Part shown: piece after piece, positions 63,675 through 64,000 of the stretch
Position numbering within the stretch: position 1 is the stretch's first letter
Layout of the letters: each line of letters starts with the position of its first letter
Assembly: GCA_028695965.1 (NCBI GenBank)
Contig: JAQVHZ010000006.1
Span: forward strand, 19,020 to 83,019
Direction: 5' to 3'
DNA length: 64,000 nt
From: Thermoguttaceae bacterium
GTDB taxonomy: Bacteria; Planctomycetota; Planctomycetia; Pirellulales; Thermoguttaceae
The notes under the pieces: model-generated
What the model was told of the DNA's origin: nothing
Databases searched by the model: none
Seen by the model: only the letters and a program-made list of their open reading frames with translations
Translations under genes and position numbers: made by a program

Positions 63675-63920
63675 ATGAACGAGCAATCAGAACAGACTAA
63701 AACGCGGCTAATCGACTCCTATTTGGGGAGCGGCTACAACCCCGACGTGCTGTTATGCTTAGCGAATTTGTCGAACGACGAGGTCTTCACGCCCCCGGAC
63801 GTCGCGAATCAAATGCTCGACATACTTCCCCAAGAACTCTTTGAAGACCCGAACGCGACTTTCCTCGATCCTGTATGTATACTTCACAATGCCAGTACGT
63901 TATCCTTTTCAAACGTTTGA
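63675..63920 (+). pseudogene. Second R-M gene, broken off inside its SAM-binding motif
   Basis: The first 68 codons read as the start of a restriction-modification protein: RLIDSYLGSGYNPDVLLCLANLSNDEVFTPPDVANQMLDILP, then NATFLDPVC. The family continues after this point with a glycine-containing SAM loop (KSGVF, from memory). Here it runs into ILHNASTLSFSNV and stops at 63920. The break is near 63,878, where another reading frame on the minus strand begins. I take it as a gene disrupted by an inserted element or a rearrangement; the rest may lie beyond the window. ATG 63675 follows GAAGGGC. It sits 49 bases after the preceding methyltransferase-like gene. Confidence 0.65.
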
Positions 63921-64000
63921 AAATTTAATGTCATCATCGACATGACGTCGTTCTTATAGTCGGTTTCAAGCTTTGCCAAACAATCGTCGATTGCGGTCTT
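63884..64000 (-). CDS. C-terminal 38 residues of an unidentified protein, probably of an inserted element
   Basis: The minus strand is open from the window edge to a TGA at 63886-63884, giving KTAIDDCLAKLETDYKND, then VMSMMTLNFQTFEKDNVLAL. Codon choice (GAC GTC) resembles the host. Its position across the break in the R-M gene fits a transposase or other mobile-element gene, but no motif proves it. Confidence 0.35.
   Translation of the reverse strand, partial: KTAIDDCLAKLETDYKNDVMSMMTLNFQTFEKDNVLAL

Overview
The window most likely comes from the chromosome of a member of the Planctomycetota, possibly a gut- or rumen-type Pirellulales/Thermoguttaceae lineage. The evidence is a 5,251-residue surface protein whose N-terminus carries a planctomycete-type LEPR-XLL-like motif, a pyrophosphate-type phosphofructokinase, a DUF1080 protein, a small QTLPSPYYL-type lipoprotein, and housekeeping genes scattered singly rather than in classical operons. 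The genus-level guess is inference only. Promoters that I can read share one pattern: TTGAAA/TTGACx, a 16-18 bp spacer, then TATAAT/TAGAAT/TAAAAT.

Layout. 1-5.9 kb: the 3' part of waaA, an Nramp-fold transporter, a membrane protein, a PP2C phosphatase and hisF. 6-10.7 kb: a pilus-type block with an intact PilT ATPase, a membrane-anchored PilB/GspE relative that has lost its catalytic motifs, and two membrane proteins. 10.8-16.4 kb: a DinG-type helicase, miaB, tRNA-Ile and a PPi-PFK. 17.5-33.3 kb: one 15.8-kb gene for a modular extracellular protein with two protease-like domains that both lack their catalytic residues, PPC and FN3-like domains, and nine SLREA/beta-helix modules. 33.8-43.2 kb: queG, tRNA-Gln, a secreted glycine-rich protein, queD, DUF1667, an ApgM-type mutase, DUF1080, ndk, and a secreted double parvulin-type isomerase. 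43.7-48.4 kb: a low-density region with a membrane protein, an orphan HicB, a 140-bp direct repeat, tRNA-Arg, a lipoprotein, an amber-interrupted membrane gene and an SGNH hydrolase. 48.4-57.8 kb, minus strand: a GH28-like beta-helix enzyme, polA, an extremely aspartate-rich protein and smc.

58-64 kb reads as a defence-type accessory island. It holds an AT-rich gene fusing a GHKL ATPase to a PD-(D/E)XK-like nuclease, a convergent AAA ATPase of the OLD/AbiL type, a restriction-modification-associated methyltransferase-like protein with a proline/glutamate-rich linker, and a second R-M gene that breaks off inside its SAM-binding motif where another element begins. The best candidates for an undescribed system are the GHKL-nuclease protein and the giant double-pseudoprotease surface protein.

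All assignments were made by reading the sequence and recalling family motifs; no database search was run.
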